Shown in pieces: positions 8,102 through 17,589 of a stretch of 44,566 bases of DNA (within the stretch, counting starts at the first letter, position 1; every line of letters starts with the position of its first letter). The DNA comes from Gemmatimonadota bacterium (GTDB taxonomy: Bacteria; JAAXHH01), in contig VXWP01000077.1 of assembly GCA_009835325.1 (NCBI GenBank), positions 1 through 44,566 of the forward strand. The letters are read 5' to 3'. A program made the position numbers and the translations under genes. A model generated the notes under the pieces. That model saw only the letters and a list, made by a program, of their open reading frames with translations. It was not told the origin of the DNA and ran no database searches.

Positions 8102-8287
8102 ATACTCAGTCTGGAATACTATCAACGACAGAAAGTTTGAACGCCACTAAGGTGGACCCAGATTCACGGAAGCAGTTTTTAATGTTACTAAGGACGTAAC
8201 ATCGCAGTATAGCACATAAGTCGACACTAAATTCCATATATACAGGATGTTAGCCTTAAACCGTCCGATCGACCAATTTAATACATT
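8102..8287. other. AT-rich left border of the defence island
   Basis: Noncoding gap where the composition changes from GC-rich to AT-rich. It contains a perfect 7-bp inverted repeat with a 7-nt loop (ATGTTAC 8182-8188, GTAACAT 8196-8202), but no T-run follows it on either strand. The T-run at 8176-8180 precedes it on the plus strand, so it is not a standard terminator. I see no integrase, tRNA end or clear attachment site. Confidence 0.5.
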
Positions 8288-11200
8288 TTAAGTAATCAAG
8301 TTCTCCATTAAAACGTAGCAAACAGGACGGACTGATTCAGTCGCTAGATCCAACGCAACTTCGGCCACTTGATTGCATTCAGACTGCTGGTTTATCTCAG
8401 AGCACATCCATGCTCGAAGTCGCTCTTGGTTCTCTTCGGTAACGAGAAGAAATGACGGTAGATTCACTTTTTCGAAGCTAGAGGGATGCGAACAAAGACG
8501 GTCGATAGCAAGTTCACGGACCAGATTGTCGTGTTCAAAGCGTGAAGCTACCGCACGTGAACAAACTGGCACAAAATCCCATATATCCCCACTCAAAGTC
8601 TCAATAATACTACAGGATTTCTCCAAAAACTCATTAGGTGGAGTACTCGCAGCCAACAGGTGTAACTTTGCTGGTGGTAGTAGTTTAGAAAACACCACCT
8701 GTTTAATTGTTTTTGCCCAAGCATCCGTGTTTGGCCAGCCTGCGCTAAGGGCGATGACCAAAGCACTAGAAACGGCTCCTTGTTGTACAAGTTTATCAAG
8801 TTCATTATATGTTTTAACATCATTATTAAATTGGTCTGCGAGAATCTCAGCAGCGTAGATCGAGGGTGAGTGTTCTATCCAGCTCTGTCCATATATGTTC
8901 GCGCCGAGGGTTTCGAGGCACAAATCACGTAGTCGAACTGTACCTTTCAACTGTTCAGAGTAAAGGCGGAGTAAGCGTACAGACGTCCCTTTAGAGCTAA
9001 TCATCTCGGTTATTTCTTTCACTAAACTAGGATTGGTCGTACGAGTGATCATTTCCTCCAGAAACTCGTCTGGCACCCAGCCAATTCTCTCCCAAAACCC
9101 TTTGCCAAATTCCATAGAAACGCGATTCCAGTGACGGACAAGATGTTCACACAAACGAACGTTCGTTCTTAGTCCTCCACCTACTGCGATATGTGTTTTT
9201 TCGTTTTGAGGCCAGGCTTCTTGAACGATGTCAAGTCTGTCCAGTTCCAGTAACCCAGCAAACGCAGCAAGCCGACGTTCACCAAGATCAGGACCAGTTA
9301 CGGTTAAATGATCGGTGAGTTCGTCAAGTAAAGATTTTGATACTTTTTCTCGTCGTTTTACAGATGTTGCGTAACCAATGGCAGCTGCTGTTTTCACGTT
9401 CTCATCAATGTCTTCGTCGTATTCAGACAATAGATTGTGAGAAAAGTCATCATCCGGACTTAAGCGGGTCAATCGGTCAACTACTAACAGCCTCAGATAG
9501 GCAGGGAGAGTGATGCACAGTTTGTACAGTTTGCAACGGAACATATCACTACTACTATATGTCATTGCAACGGTGCTTACGTCACCTCCTCGATTCTCCA
9601 ATTGATGTAGAGCTAATTTTCGCACTTCAGGATGATTTGGAAAGTGCCTGATCAAGTCACTAACTCCCCGATACGATCCACCAGAAGGTACCTCATTAGC
9701 AAATTTGGTTGCTGCCAACTCTAAAATTCCATTTTCAAGGTTCTCCGGTCCAAGTTTAGCCATGCCGTTTATTGCATATCGGGCTACGTATTCAGGTTCG
9801 TTTTGTAAGAACTCAAATAAGCGCTGCCTACACAGTTTGTTATCTTGAAGAATATCAGGCAATAGGTGTGCGGCTTTTTTGGCCGAATCACTATCTGCGA
9901 AATTTCGTAAGGCCGCAGCCGCGTCTTTGTCCTTCATACCCCATCCCTGTAACAACCACTTGGCTTGGTTTTCCGAGATTACACCTGTTTCGAGATTAGG
10001 CCGTAGTAGAAGTCTCTTCGCTCGGTCTGAACGCGTAAACAAGGCAAGTTCGAATTCCCAATGTAATCGATCGAATTTCTGTTCTAACCAGTCCTCGATA
10101 ACTGGCCCTAAATACCGATTGCCACCAAAAGCTTTATTGATCCAACCATAACTGAAATGTAAACCTAGAAAATGGCTAGGATAGTCCTCTGATTGAAACA
10201 GTTTCGCGATCGCCTCTGCGACATCCTTGTCCTGCGGGAATCCCTCCAACAGTATAATGCCGATAGCTTCAGAATCGAAAACCCGTCCATTCCTGTCGTG
10301 TTTGATACTACTGATTGCGTCGTTTTTAATCCTAACGTCATTCGGCCAACCATTAATCAAAGCTCGAATTCGGTCTTCTTGCCAGATCCAGGAAGCAAAG
10401 TCGTACCCTTGCGCTAAACTTATCAATGTTTCACGGTCTTTTGCATCATGTTCTTTACGTCTCACACGGTGTATTAGTGCGACGCTTTTAAAAGCAGTAT
10501 CGGCAGACGAACGTGCCAAATCCAAGATTCTTGGAAGGCGGCCTTCCGATTCCCAACCGAGACATAACGAATGTAAAGCGTGAGCCATCAACAATGGCTC
10601 GGTAGGTTTAGTAATCAACCCCATTAGCCTTGATGCAACATCTTGATCTTCTCCGTAGACTTTTGCAATCGCTTGCGCAGCACTCCTTTGGCTTGTTTCT
10701 TCCTCATCTAGCAACCCACGCCAAAGCGCATCCAATGTATTGTCATCATTGGACCATGATGCCATGGACTCATACAAACCGCTACGGAAGGTATGTCGTC
10801 GCGGAAACCATAGCCTTATACGAGATTCGACTAGAGGACGCAGAACATCAGACTCGAGCCCGTCAAGCGCGAGTTCTAAGAGCCTCTCACGAGTCCGGTT
10901 GTGAACTCCGGTCTCGATAATCTCAAACGTCTCACTCGCCAACTTTCTTGCACAACCCGGTGAACAATGTAGATCTCCAAAGGCGATTTCTGCCAAAAAC
11001 CCCTTTCTCTCTAGTTCCATTTCGAAAGGGAGTTCCAAACTCTCTATTACAGCAACAAAAGAATCCACCTCGCCATCGCGGGTATTCAAATAACAAAGGC
11101 AAAGAAATACACCGTGCCACTGTAGGTTTTCAAATCGTACTTTTAAAATACGTTTCTGTTCTTCAATCGGGAGATTTGATAAGTACTTTGCAGTAAGGTA

Positions 11201-13180
11201 TTCTTGGAACGATCGGTGGAGAAACCCGATATCTTCCGGTGATTTATCGACAAGAATACCAATTGTCTCAGATCCAATGGACAAGAGTTCTTCGGCTATT
11301 TCAAACGCATCGTTTTGAGGTTTGCATAGGTAACTGGCACAAAAATCCATCAGCGTTTCGCGAGCGTCGCTTTTGTTTAAAGCATCGCTACCTGGAGAAT
11401 TGTGGGTTTCCCAAGCTAGACGAGCTAACGCACGCTCCCTCGTTTCCATGTTTAGTTTAGTAGTAGCTCTAGGCGCATGTGCTGCCTTTTCACGACGCTT
11501 AGGTTGCTCTTCCATTAGTAATCGAGTCAGTACTTCGTACGCTTTAAACCTGCTACGAGGAAGGCTCACAGTTTGTACGGCTAGAGCTACTAGGCCATTA
11601 AGGAGCAAAGGTACTTCCGCTAGACGTGCTAACCGGACGTCATGATGCAAGTCACGTATAAATGAAACGGCTTCGACCTTAACCCGTGATTGCTTCAATT
11701 CAAACGAGCTATTTTCGTCGTCAGACATCGTAAGAGTATTTGAACGATGTAGGAACCATCGTTCAGCCAAAGTACATTGTTGTTCCCTCGTAAGACCTGC
11801 GAGAAAACCTTTACGCCACCTGCTACTCAGTCCACCGATACGAGCGTAACCTAATGGACGACTACTGGCAATTGCAGGTACATTCCGCTCTCCTACGAAA
11901 TGGTCAAGTAGAGTGAGTGTAGTTTGAGCCGCCGTCGCGTTACTCCATTCATCCAGTCCGTCTATAAAAAGCAGTAAACGAGAGTCCTCTAAAGCTTCTT
12001 GTACCAACGAAACCAACTCGTCTGAAGCGGAGACTTTACGAAGCCACAGTGTTAGTACGTCTGAAAGTGAACACTCGGCTTCAGACTCGCCTACTAACCT
12101 AGTCCACATGGCAAATGGAACCCACACAGGTAAATACTGTCCCCATCGTTGTACGCACAGTTTATAGCTCGGTTCAGTACTTAGAAGATCAAGTATCACA
12201 CACCGAAGCAAGGTACTTTTGCCTATACCTGGGTTTCCCAGTACAACTGTCAGATCAGATTCCGAAAGCCAATTAATAGCAGGAAAGCGCACTATCGAAT
12301 TTCGAGTTGTAGCATGGGTTCTGCGTGGCTTGGTAGAGTCTTCGAACTCTTCATAGTTGCTACGACTTTTATCTTGGTACGGTTGACTGACATTTTCTTC
12401 CTCCAAGAGTTCGTGGGTATGAGTAACTTGCCTTTCTACCTCAACATCTGGAGGTACAAATCGATTAGGTAACTGCAAAGGCTTGAGGTTGGGGTCGAAT
12501 GTACCCGCAACAGATGGAATTCCAGGATCGGTAATCTCAAAATGCTCCGCATAGCATCGTCGAAGTAGCTGACGAAGCCGGATGACATCTGCGGGGTTTA
12601 GTCTGCGGCCTGACAGTTCGACTGCGGCTTTTTCTCCACAGTAACTCCGTACCCATTCTCGCCCAAAAAAATCGTCTACCAAATCTGGGTGATCTTTCAG
12701 GTGCTCTGAAAGCTGCGTAATTCCAAAAGGCCGGAATACTATACTCAGTTCGCGAAGGCGGGCAGCTTGTTTTTCAATCGCTTTTGCGAGATTCGTTTGT
12801 TCTGTTTTGATCGAAACTGCTAGTATTAACTCATCAGTATCCTCTGCCCATGTGCCATCTAGGAAACTCGTAACCGCGTCGGTAATTTGAGAGGGTTTTA
12901 ACTCCTGGTATCGTTTGCACTGCCAAACTGAATACTTGGAAGTTTCTTTCCTACGGACGTAAATGTCTATACCCTCTTGGCGTTGGCCCGGTATCCCGTA
13001 CTCTTGAACATGTTCTACGTCACCGAACCGTTGTGCCAGGCGGGCGCAAAGCCTTTGGAAACAATCCCAAGTCAATTCGTTCAGTGGGAGGAACTGCGGT
13101 CGTGTTATGACAGGGATGGGGATCGGTGATTCTTCAGAAGGAACCCAAAACCGAGTAATTTCTTTTGAACTGGCAAACAT
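8288..13180 (-). CDS. Mrr-like nuclease-NACHT STAND ATPase, putative antiphage NLR-like protein
   Basis: Giant 1,630-aa protein. Residues 30-180 form a PD-(D/E)XK restriction-endonuclease-like domain: QEGIDIYV (Glu69, Asp72) and WQCKRY (Gln87, Lys89) give the D...QxK core seen in Mrr-type nucleases. After a linker, residues about 300-660 form a NACHT P-loop ATPase: Walker A GNPGIGKST (315-323), Walker B LLLFIDGLDEW (402-412), and the helical end motif FLHRSFQEYLTAKYL near 650. The remaining ~970 residues are helical, with HEAT-like repeats readable at about 830-1250, and hold no domain I can name. In known Avs/bacterial NACHT defence proteins the nuclease is the effector, NACHT drives oligomerisation, and the C-terminal repeats sense a phage protein; this role is inferred here. 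No in-frame stop breaks the gene. ATG 13180 has AGG six bases upstream. It uses AT-richer codons than its flanks and lies 490 nt downstream of the restriction-modification gene on the same strand. Confidence 0.85.
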   Translation of the reverse strand: MFASSKEITRFWVPSEESPIPIPVITRPQFLPLNELTWDCFQRLCARLAQRFGDVEHVQEYGIPGQRQEGIDIYVRRKETSKYSVWQCKRYQELKPSQITDAVTSFLDGTWAEDTDELILAVSIKTEQTNLAKAIEKQAARLRELSIVFRPFGITQLSEHLKDHPDLVDDFFGREWVRSYCGEKAAVELSGRRLNPADVIRLRQLLRRCYAEHFEITDPGIPSVAGTFDPNLKPLQLPNRFVPPDVEVERQVTHTHELLEEENVSQPYQDKSRSNYEEFEDSTKPRRTHATTRNSIVRFPAINWLSESDLTVVLGNPGIGKSTLLRCVILDLLSTEPSYKLCVQRWGQYLPVWVPFAMWTRLVGESEAECSLSDVLTLWLRKVSASDELVSLVQEALEDSRLLLFIDGLDEWSNATAAQTTLTLLDHFVGERNVPAIASSRPLGYARIGGLSSRWRKGFLAGLTREQQCTLAERWFLHRSNTLTMSDDENSSFELKQSRVKVEAVSFIRDLHHDVRLARLAEVPLLLNGLVALAVQTVSLPRSRFKAYEVLTRLLMEEQPKRREKAAHAPRATTKLNMETRERALARLAWETHNSPGSDALNKSDARETLMDFCASYLCKPQNDAFEIAEELLSIGSETIGILVDKSPEDIGFLHRSFQEYLTAKYLSNLPIEEQKRILKVRFENLQWHGVFLCLCYLNTRDGEVDSFVAVIESLELPFEMELERKGFLAEIAFGDLHCSPGCARKLASETFEIIETGVHNRTRERLLELALDGLESDVLRPLVESRIRLWFPRRHTFRSGLYESMASWSNDDNTLDALWRGLLDEEETSQRSAAQAIAKVYGEDQDVASRLMGLITKPTEPLLMAHALHSLCLGWESEGRLPRILDLARSSADTAFKSVALIHRVRRKEHDAKDRETLISLAQGYDFASWIWQEDRIRALINGWPNDVRIKNDAISSIKHDRNGRVFDSEAIGIILLEGFPQDKDVAEAIAKLFQSEDYPSHFLGLHFSYGWINKAFGGNRYLGPVIEDWLEQKFDRLHWEFELALFTRSDRAKRLLLRPNLETGVISENQAKWLLQGWGMKDKDAAAALRNFADSDSAKKAAHLLPDILQDNKLCRQRLFEFLQNEPEYVARYAINGMAKLGPENLENGILELAATKFANEVPSGGSYRGVSDLIRHFPNHPEVRKLALHQLENRGGDVSTVAMTYSSSDMFRCKLYKLCITLPAYLRLLVVDRLTRLSPDDDFSHNLLSEYDEDIDENVKTAAAIGYATSVKRREKVSKSLLDELTDHLTVTGPDLGERRLAAFAGLLELDRLDIVQEAWPQNEKTHIAVGGGLRTNVRLCEHLVRHWNRVSMEFGKGFWERIGWVPDEFLEEMITRTTNPSLVKEITEMISSKGTSVRLLRLYSEQLKGTVRLRDLCLETLGANIYGQSWIEHSPSIYAAEILADQFNNDVKTYNELDKLVQQGAVSSALVIALSAGWPNTDAWAKTIKQVVFSKLLPPAKLHLLAASTPPNEFLEKSCSIIETLSGDIWDFVPVCSRAVASRFEHDNLVRELAIDRLCSHPSSFEKVNLPSFLLVTEENQERLRAWMCSEINQQSECNQVAEVALDLATESVRPVCYVLMENLIT

Positions 13181-13670
13181 TTTGAGCCTATGCAGTTACG
13201 CTGTCGAATCGTCATGTATTTGATTAGAAACTTGGGACAAGGGCGGGTCAGGAAGTCCGTATAAATGGTTTTAATGTTATGAGCACACTTTCCTCTTGCA
13301 TGGTGATGAACTGGTAATGACGGCTGTCCGATTTGCAAATGGTCGCATCTATCTTCAAGACAGACTGAGTATGGCTAGGTAGAACGGTTTTCCGGTCGTT
13401 TCGTCGGTCGGGAAGGCCCGGTTCTAATGCCATTATACTTCGATATGAAAAAACACTCATTTCTTTATTGAAGCATTACAAATGGAACTTCGTAAGAATC
13501 GATACAAAACCGTAGTAGTGAAGTTAGTTGTAGAATCATACGAACTCGACAAGGCGTGGACAACTGCTCATCCTGAACATGCGTGATACTGGTTACTTCA
13601 TAGACAATGTGCTTGTTGGATAAGGCATTACTTTACTTGTATCGATCCAGAAACCACCTTTCTATGATAA
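13181..13670. other. 490-nt gap with possible gene remnants between the two defence genes
   Basis: No solid gene. On the plus strand, about 13303-13432, a frame reads VMTAVRFANGRIYLQDRLSM followed by a stop and, in the same frame, NGFPVVSSVGKARF. This vaguely recalls DUF2442 proteins and could be a decayed one. At 13482-13586 a 34-codon plus-strand ORF begins MELRKNRYKTVVVKLVVESY; after its TGA the same frame stays open for 25 more codons, to 13663. Either could be a small gene, a fragment or chance. The promoter of the minus-strand NACHT gene should lie at the left end of this gap, but I cannot pick it out. Confidence 0.3.
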
Positions 13671-16600
13671 CTATAAATGTTGCTTGGAGATTACCAAGAC
13701 ACGAGCGATCCTCCTTACGATTTCCGTAAAATACTGAACCTCCTCTGGTTTGAGTGGCCTTTCGAGCACCTCATGCGAGCGGTATGAAAGCCATTTCTTT
13801 AGAACTTGATAGCCACCAATCTTGTACTCCCAAATCAATTCAGGTATGTTTCGCCAATAGGCACGGCAGTTTAAGTACACGTCTATAGTTCTTTCACCCA
13901 GAGCGGAGACCGAGTTCCCCAAAGCAGCACGCTCTTCCGGTGTATATTCTCGTTGTGCGATACTACCTAGTCCGGGCATTACAGTACTGCCTGACCCCCA
14001 ATGACCCCATCCCGCTGTTAAGTTAAAATCACCGTTAGTCATATGACGACTATCGATGGTCGACGGGATTGCTATTGAGGCAATTTCGGGCGGTAGTTCT
14101 CCCGAAGTAACTCCGGGTACTTGTGATTGTACATCAAGTAGACCTGATAACGTACGCCCACGGTCAATCGACTTAACAAGTGATTCAGCTAAGCCATTTG
14201 TGTTCCCTTCGGGCCAATCAGGAAGCGGGATGCGAGGCCACTCCATCTTGAGTGCACCTGAATTGGTTTCACGGTATACCGGATCGTGAAGGATCGCTAG
14301 AACATGGTAGAACAAATCCTCAACTCCTAGGTTCAGATTTTGAAGATAACGTATTGCTTTAACAGACAGATTAGGACGTCTTCGTACCCCGTTGTCGTCA
14401 AAAACAAAACCATCCTCACGTAGATACGTAGGAATCATCAATGCTGTACGCTCAATTAGATGAAGTGAACTAATATACCTTGTAAGACAAGCTTGGGGTT
14501 CGTCCGCACCCTTACGTAAATGCTGCGCAGATGATAGCCACATGTTACCCTCGAAAACTTGTGGTTTATATTCAGCACGTTTTTCATCCAGCAGCTTTGT
14601 ATCTTCTTCCCAATAAAGCCAGCGGTTATCGAAGGGCCTGTATGAATGTTGTACAAATCCATCTTTTTTAGGCCCACCGCGTGAAACAAGAAACTCTCTA
14701 ACCTTCCGAGCGTCGTATCTCGCAGTAGATTTCATTACACAAGGATAGAGTCGGGCAATCTCCTCGTGCGTAAGTCTCTCATCAAAGTAATCCCCAATAC
14801 GTGATTTCAGCCGTTCAAGATTGGTATCTATAAGAAACCTGTCACGGCTGGTCTTGACACCTGGATAAGATACTGGAAATAACTCTGGTAACGCTGGCCA
14901 AGTGAACCACTCATCACTTACAGCCATTGGCTTGAAAGGTAGTCCCAATCGAATTTCAGGGTGAAGTTCTTCGTAACTAGAGTTGACATCGATCCTTTCG
15001 AGACTGTCTAGAATAGCTCGGCGTCTTTCATCAGCTCTCGCTTGATCGAAACTACGATAGAGGACTGGTCTTGTGATTGACGTATCTCTAACGTGTTCTG
15101 ATTTTGAAAGTAATGCGATGCTCGTACCAACCTTTATACCTGGCGATTTCCCTTTAATAGCAAAAACCGTTTCGCTTGTATGCCCATCGGGCGCGTATTC
15201 TGATATGATTCGATCGCCATGCAAATTGTCTATTCGAATGACATCGAACGTTTCTAGGTAATGCTCTCTCATCCCAGTGAAAGAAAGACCATCGAGCCAT
15301 GAATAATTAGACACAAAGCAGACCACCCCCTGGCCTGTATTGGAGATACGCCGTTCTGCCATTCGAAAGAAACGCACGTAAAGGTCATTAAGCCCATGGC
15401 CCTCGGGTCGACGAACTTGTTTTGTAGCGCGATACGCGTTGGAGAGTTCTCGCTCCTCATCCACAGCCATCCCGGCAAAACCGTTGTAGGGCGGATTACC
15501 TAAAATGACCAGGATGGGCGTATCTTGCTTAACCTTTCCTGCTTGTCTGCGTTCTGCCTCCAGTTCAGGGAAAGCGATTGGATTACCACTCCTCTGATCC
15601 CAGCCGGTCAACGCATTGGTAAGGAAGACTTGGGCGCGTTCTGTTCCGTTATCGTCAAGCTTCGCATCCAGTGCCTGCATTGCCAGCCCAATCTGAAGAT
15701 GCGCGACGACAAAAGGTGCGGGCAGGATCTCAAATCCGAACACCCGTTCCAGTGCAGCTCGCTTCACTTGCGAACCAATGAGAGCTCCCAGACCGCGAGT
15801 TTCCAGATTGGCTGCAATGCGGCGCAGAACTTCTACAAGAAAAGCGCCTGTACCGCAACACGGATCAAGTACATAAACGTTCTCCGCTGCCAGCCCTTCC
15901 GCAATACCCAGATCGTTTTTGAGTACCATTTCCACACGTGCGACCATGTAGCGTACGAGTTCGGTTGGAGTGTACCAGACGCCCAACTGCTTGCGTAGTT
16001 CCGGGTCGAAGGCTTGTAAGAAAGGCTCATAGAAATAGGTTACGGCCTCGCCTTCATTGAAGTGGGCGAAGAAGATATCTCGGTCCACTCGGTCGAGGGC
16101 GGCGGCGGTCCAGTCCAGCACTTCTACTAAACCGAGCGGTTGTAGGCGGCCAGGTTGTGAAAGTTGCTGGAACAATGCCTGCATGATGGGGGCGCGTAGA
16201 TGCCATACTGCTTCCCGCCAGTTGAATCGCTCGGCGGGTGTTGGAGTTTGCCTTGCCCACAAGACCCAGGCTGAAAAGACGCCGTAGAATAACGTCTGAA
16301 GTAGCGTGGATCGGAAAAACCGTGTGCCTTTCTCTCCCTCGAATCGAACGCCAAGTGCGACTTCCAAAGCCGAACGTACAGATTCCAGGGATGCCGAATC
16401 GTCGACAGCCTCCACACGAGAGAGACCATCACGGGCATAGGAAGCCAGCAACCATGCGAGATCGCCAGGTTCAGTAAGCACAGTCCTATGTGACAATGCA
16501 CGAGCGAGGTATTCTGCCAATCGCGTACTTACCTCCCGGGCAAACGAACGCGGTGTCTCTAGGCGACGCCAGAACTCCTCGACAGACTCGGCTAACTGAA

Positions 16601-17033
16601 AGCACTCTAGTAATGTCAGTTTACCGTCATCATTCTCCCCAACTAAGATGAACTCGTTAGTATCAGTAACCAGCACCAGTCGATAACGGGACCAGTAGCG
16701 AGCGACCTGTTCGCCTACAGCGGTTGCCCTCGCATCTCCAAGAGGTTTCACTTCCACTGCGCAACGTTCCGGAGTCTGCCCCTTTTGTGGTCTGCCTTTT
16801 TGCACCTGATTGGCATTGAAGATTCCCATATCAGGATGCCCCGCGCCCAGGTCAGCAAGTTCACCAACACAGAACACTCTGGGCCTCAGTGTGGCACCAA
16901 CAGCATTCAGTAGATTTTCAATGGGTCCGTAGTTCGAACGCTCGTCGGTTGCGGCGCCGGAAGCCCGTATCCGGTGCAGTTCGGTAAAGTAATTTTCGAC
17001 TGCTGAAGCAAGTTTCTTGTTCGATGTATTCAT
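13671..17033 (-). CDS. Single-chain restriction-modification enzyme (type IIG/ISP-like)
   Basis: 1,120-aa protein that should both methylate adenine and cut DNA. The N-terminal 130 residues look like a PD-(D/E)XK nuclease: AGHPDMG (Asp68) and AVEVKPLG (Glu94, Lys96). Residues 330-600 are an N6-adenine methyltransferase: SAM motif DPCCGTGAF (390-398) and catalytic NPPY (513-516). The C-terminal half, with SYRPFDNRWLYW, RRPNLS and FYHVLAILHDPVYR, resembles the specificity region of type ISP enzymes such as LlaBIII. The helicase domain of true ISP enzymes is missing, so the layout is closer to type IIG. No separate methylase, nuclease or specificity subunit is nearby. ATG 17033 has AGAAGAG just upstream. 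Base composition is AT-rich in the 3' half and more GC-rich near the 5' end, hinting at a mosaic origin. Target sequence is unknown. Confidence 0.85.
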   Translation of the reverse strand: MNTSNKKLASAVENYFTELHRIRASGAATDERSNYGPIENLLNAVGATLRPRVFCVGELADLGAGHPDMGIFNANQVQKGRPQKGQTPERCAVEVKPLGDARATAVGEQVARYWSRYRLVLVTDTNEFILVGENDDGKLTLLECFQLAESVEEFWRRLETPRSFAREVSTRLAEYLARALSHRTVLTEPGDLAWLLASYARDGLSRVEAVDDSASLESVRSALEVALGVRFEGEKGTRFFRSTLLQTLFYGVFSAWVLWARQTPTPAERFNWREAVWHLRAPIMQALFQQLSQPGRLQPLGLVEVLDWTAAALDRVDRDIFFAHFNEGEAVTYFYEPFLQAFDPELRKQLGVWYTPTELVRYMVARVEMVLKNDLGIAEGLAAENVYVLDPCCGTGAFLVEVLRRIAANLETRGLGALIGSQVKRAALERVFGFEILPAPFVVAHLQIGLAMQALDAKLDDNGTERAQVFLTNALTGWDQRSGNPIAFPELEAERRQAGKVKQDTPILVILGNPPYNGFAGMAVDEERELSNAYRATKQVRRPEGHGLNDLYVRFFRMAERRISNTGQGVVCFVSNYSWLDGLSFTGMREHYLETFDVIRIDNLHGDRIISEYAPDGHTSETVFAIKGKSPGIKVGTSIALLSKSEHVRDTSITRPVLYRSFDQARADERRRAILDSLERIDVNSSYEELHPEIRLGLPFKPMAVSDEWFTWPALPELFPVSYPGVKTSRDRFLIDTNLERLKSRIGDYFDERLTHEEIARLYPCVMKSTARYDARKVREFLVSRGGPKKDGFVQHSYRPFDNRWLYWEEDTKLLDEKRAEYKPQVFEGNMWLSSAQHLRKGADEPQACLTRYISSLHLIERTALMIPTYLREDGFVFDDNGVRRRPNLSVKAIRYLQNLNLGVEDLFYHVLAILHDPVYRETNSGALKMEWPRIPLPDWPEGNTNGLAESLVKSIDRGRTLSGLLDVQSQVPGVTSGELPPEIASIAIPSTIDSRHMTNGDFNLTAGWGHWGSGSTVMPGLGSIAQREYTPEERAALGNSVSALGERTIDVYLNCRAYWRNIPELIWEYKIGGYQVLKKWLSYRSHEVLERPLKPEEVQYFTEIVRRIARVLVISKQHL

Positions 17034-17168
17034 GCTCTTCTGGGCACACTGAGGGCTTACTGGTGCAATTAAAGATGTTGAAAACTGACTAGAATACTGA
17101 TTTCACGTATCTAAGGTTAAACTTGGCTAGTGAGCTTACGGAGTTGCATCAGGTTGGTTTCTGCGTAT
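17034..17168. other. Spacer between RHH gene and restriction enzyme; no toxin gene
   Basis: The place where a RelE/ParE toxin gene would be expected, just after the antitoxin-like gene on the minus strand, holds only short frames. The longest, overlapping the end of the RHH gene in another frame and ending in NLMQLRKLTSQV, has no recognisable toxin features. Confidence 0.5.
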
Positions 17169-17396
17169 TCAATCGCCAAGGTCAAGGGCTTTTCTCGCTT
17201 CGGAATCAGTATAGATACCTTCTACCTTTCGCCCAAGACGAACCAGTACGTCCGAGGCAAGGTAGTAGTCTTCCAGATCTTCGAGCCCACACTCGATGAT
17301 CTCACGCAAGTAGAAATCCTTGGTGCCGGACGTTCTGGATACTAATAACTCAAGCCGCATTTCATCTTCGGGTGTCAGTTGTATCGAAGTCGCCAT
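17169..17396 (-). CDS. Ribbon-helix-helix antitoxin-like protein (RelB/DUF6290 type)
   Basis: 75-aa protein. Its start, MATSIQLTPEDEMRLELL, is the beta-strand and first helix of an RHH DNA-binding domain; SGTKDFYLREIIECGLEDLE continues it, as in RelB/DUF6290 antitoxins (pattern TGRTKxFYxREAI...LEDxED). The tail about 48-75 is the toxin-neutralising type of region in that family. SD AAAGGA lies eight bases before ATG 17396. No toxin gene follows it or precedes it. It lies 135 nt upstream of the restriction-modification gene on the same strand, so it might instead act as a regulator of that gene, or be a leftover of a toxin-antitoxin pair. The family is fairly clear; the role is open. Confidence 0.75.
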   Translation of the reverse strand: MATSIQLTPEDEMRLELLVSRTSGTKDFYLREIIECGLEDLEDYYLASDVLVRLGRKVEGIYTDSEARKALDLGD

Positions 17397-17589
17397 TTTG
17401 GTTGTCCTTTGTCGATTACCTAAAACTGCGAAGATTTACACAAGTTTCAACGTACGGAATAAGCAACTCGCGTCAACGTCGGATTCACGAGGATCGAGCC
17501 GGTCCCTCTTTCACCGGTCTCTCTTTCAGTTGGATCACAAACAGGACGGTGGCCAAACAATACGCCCAGCAATCGCCCACCTGTCCCCT

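Noticed and set aside
8182-8202. Inverted repeat as terminator of the NACHT gene
   Set aside because: The stem is AT-rich and no T-run follows on the minus strand (A-run instead).
8373-8858. 161-codon plus-strand frame inside the NACHT gene
   Set aside because: Lies within the intact 1,630-aa frame and shows no family motif.
8319-17549. 12-bp match CAAACAGGACGG at 8319-8330 and 17538-17549, possible attachment site
   Set aside because: The left copy is inside the NACHT coding sequence, there is no integrase, and a 12-mer found by eye is weak evidence.
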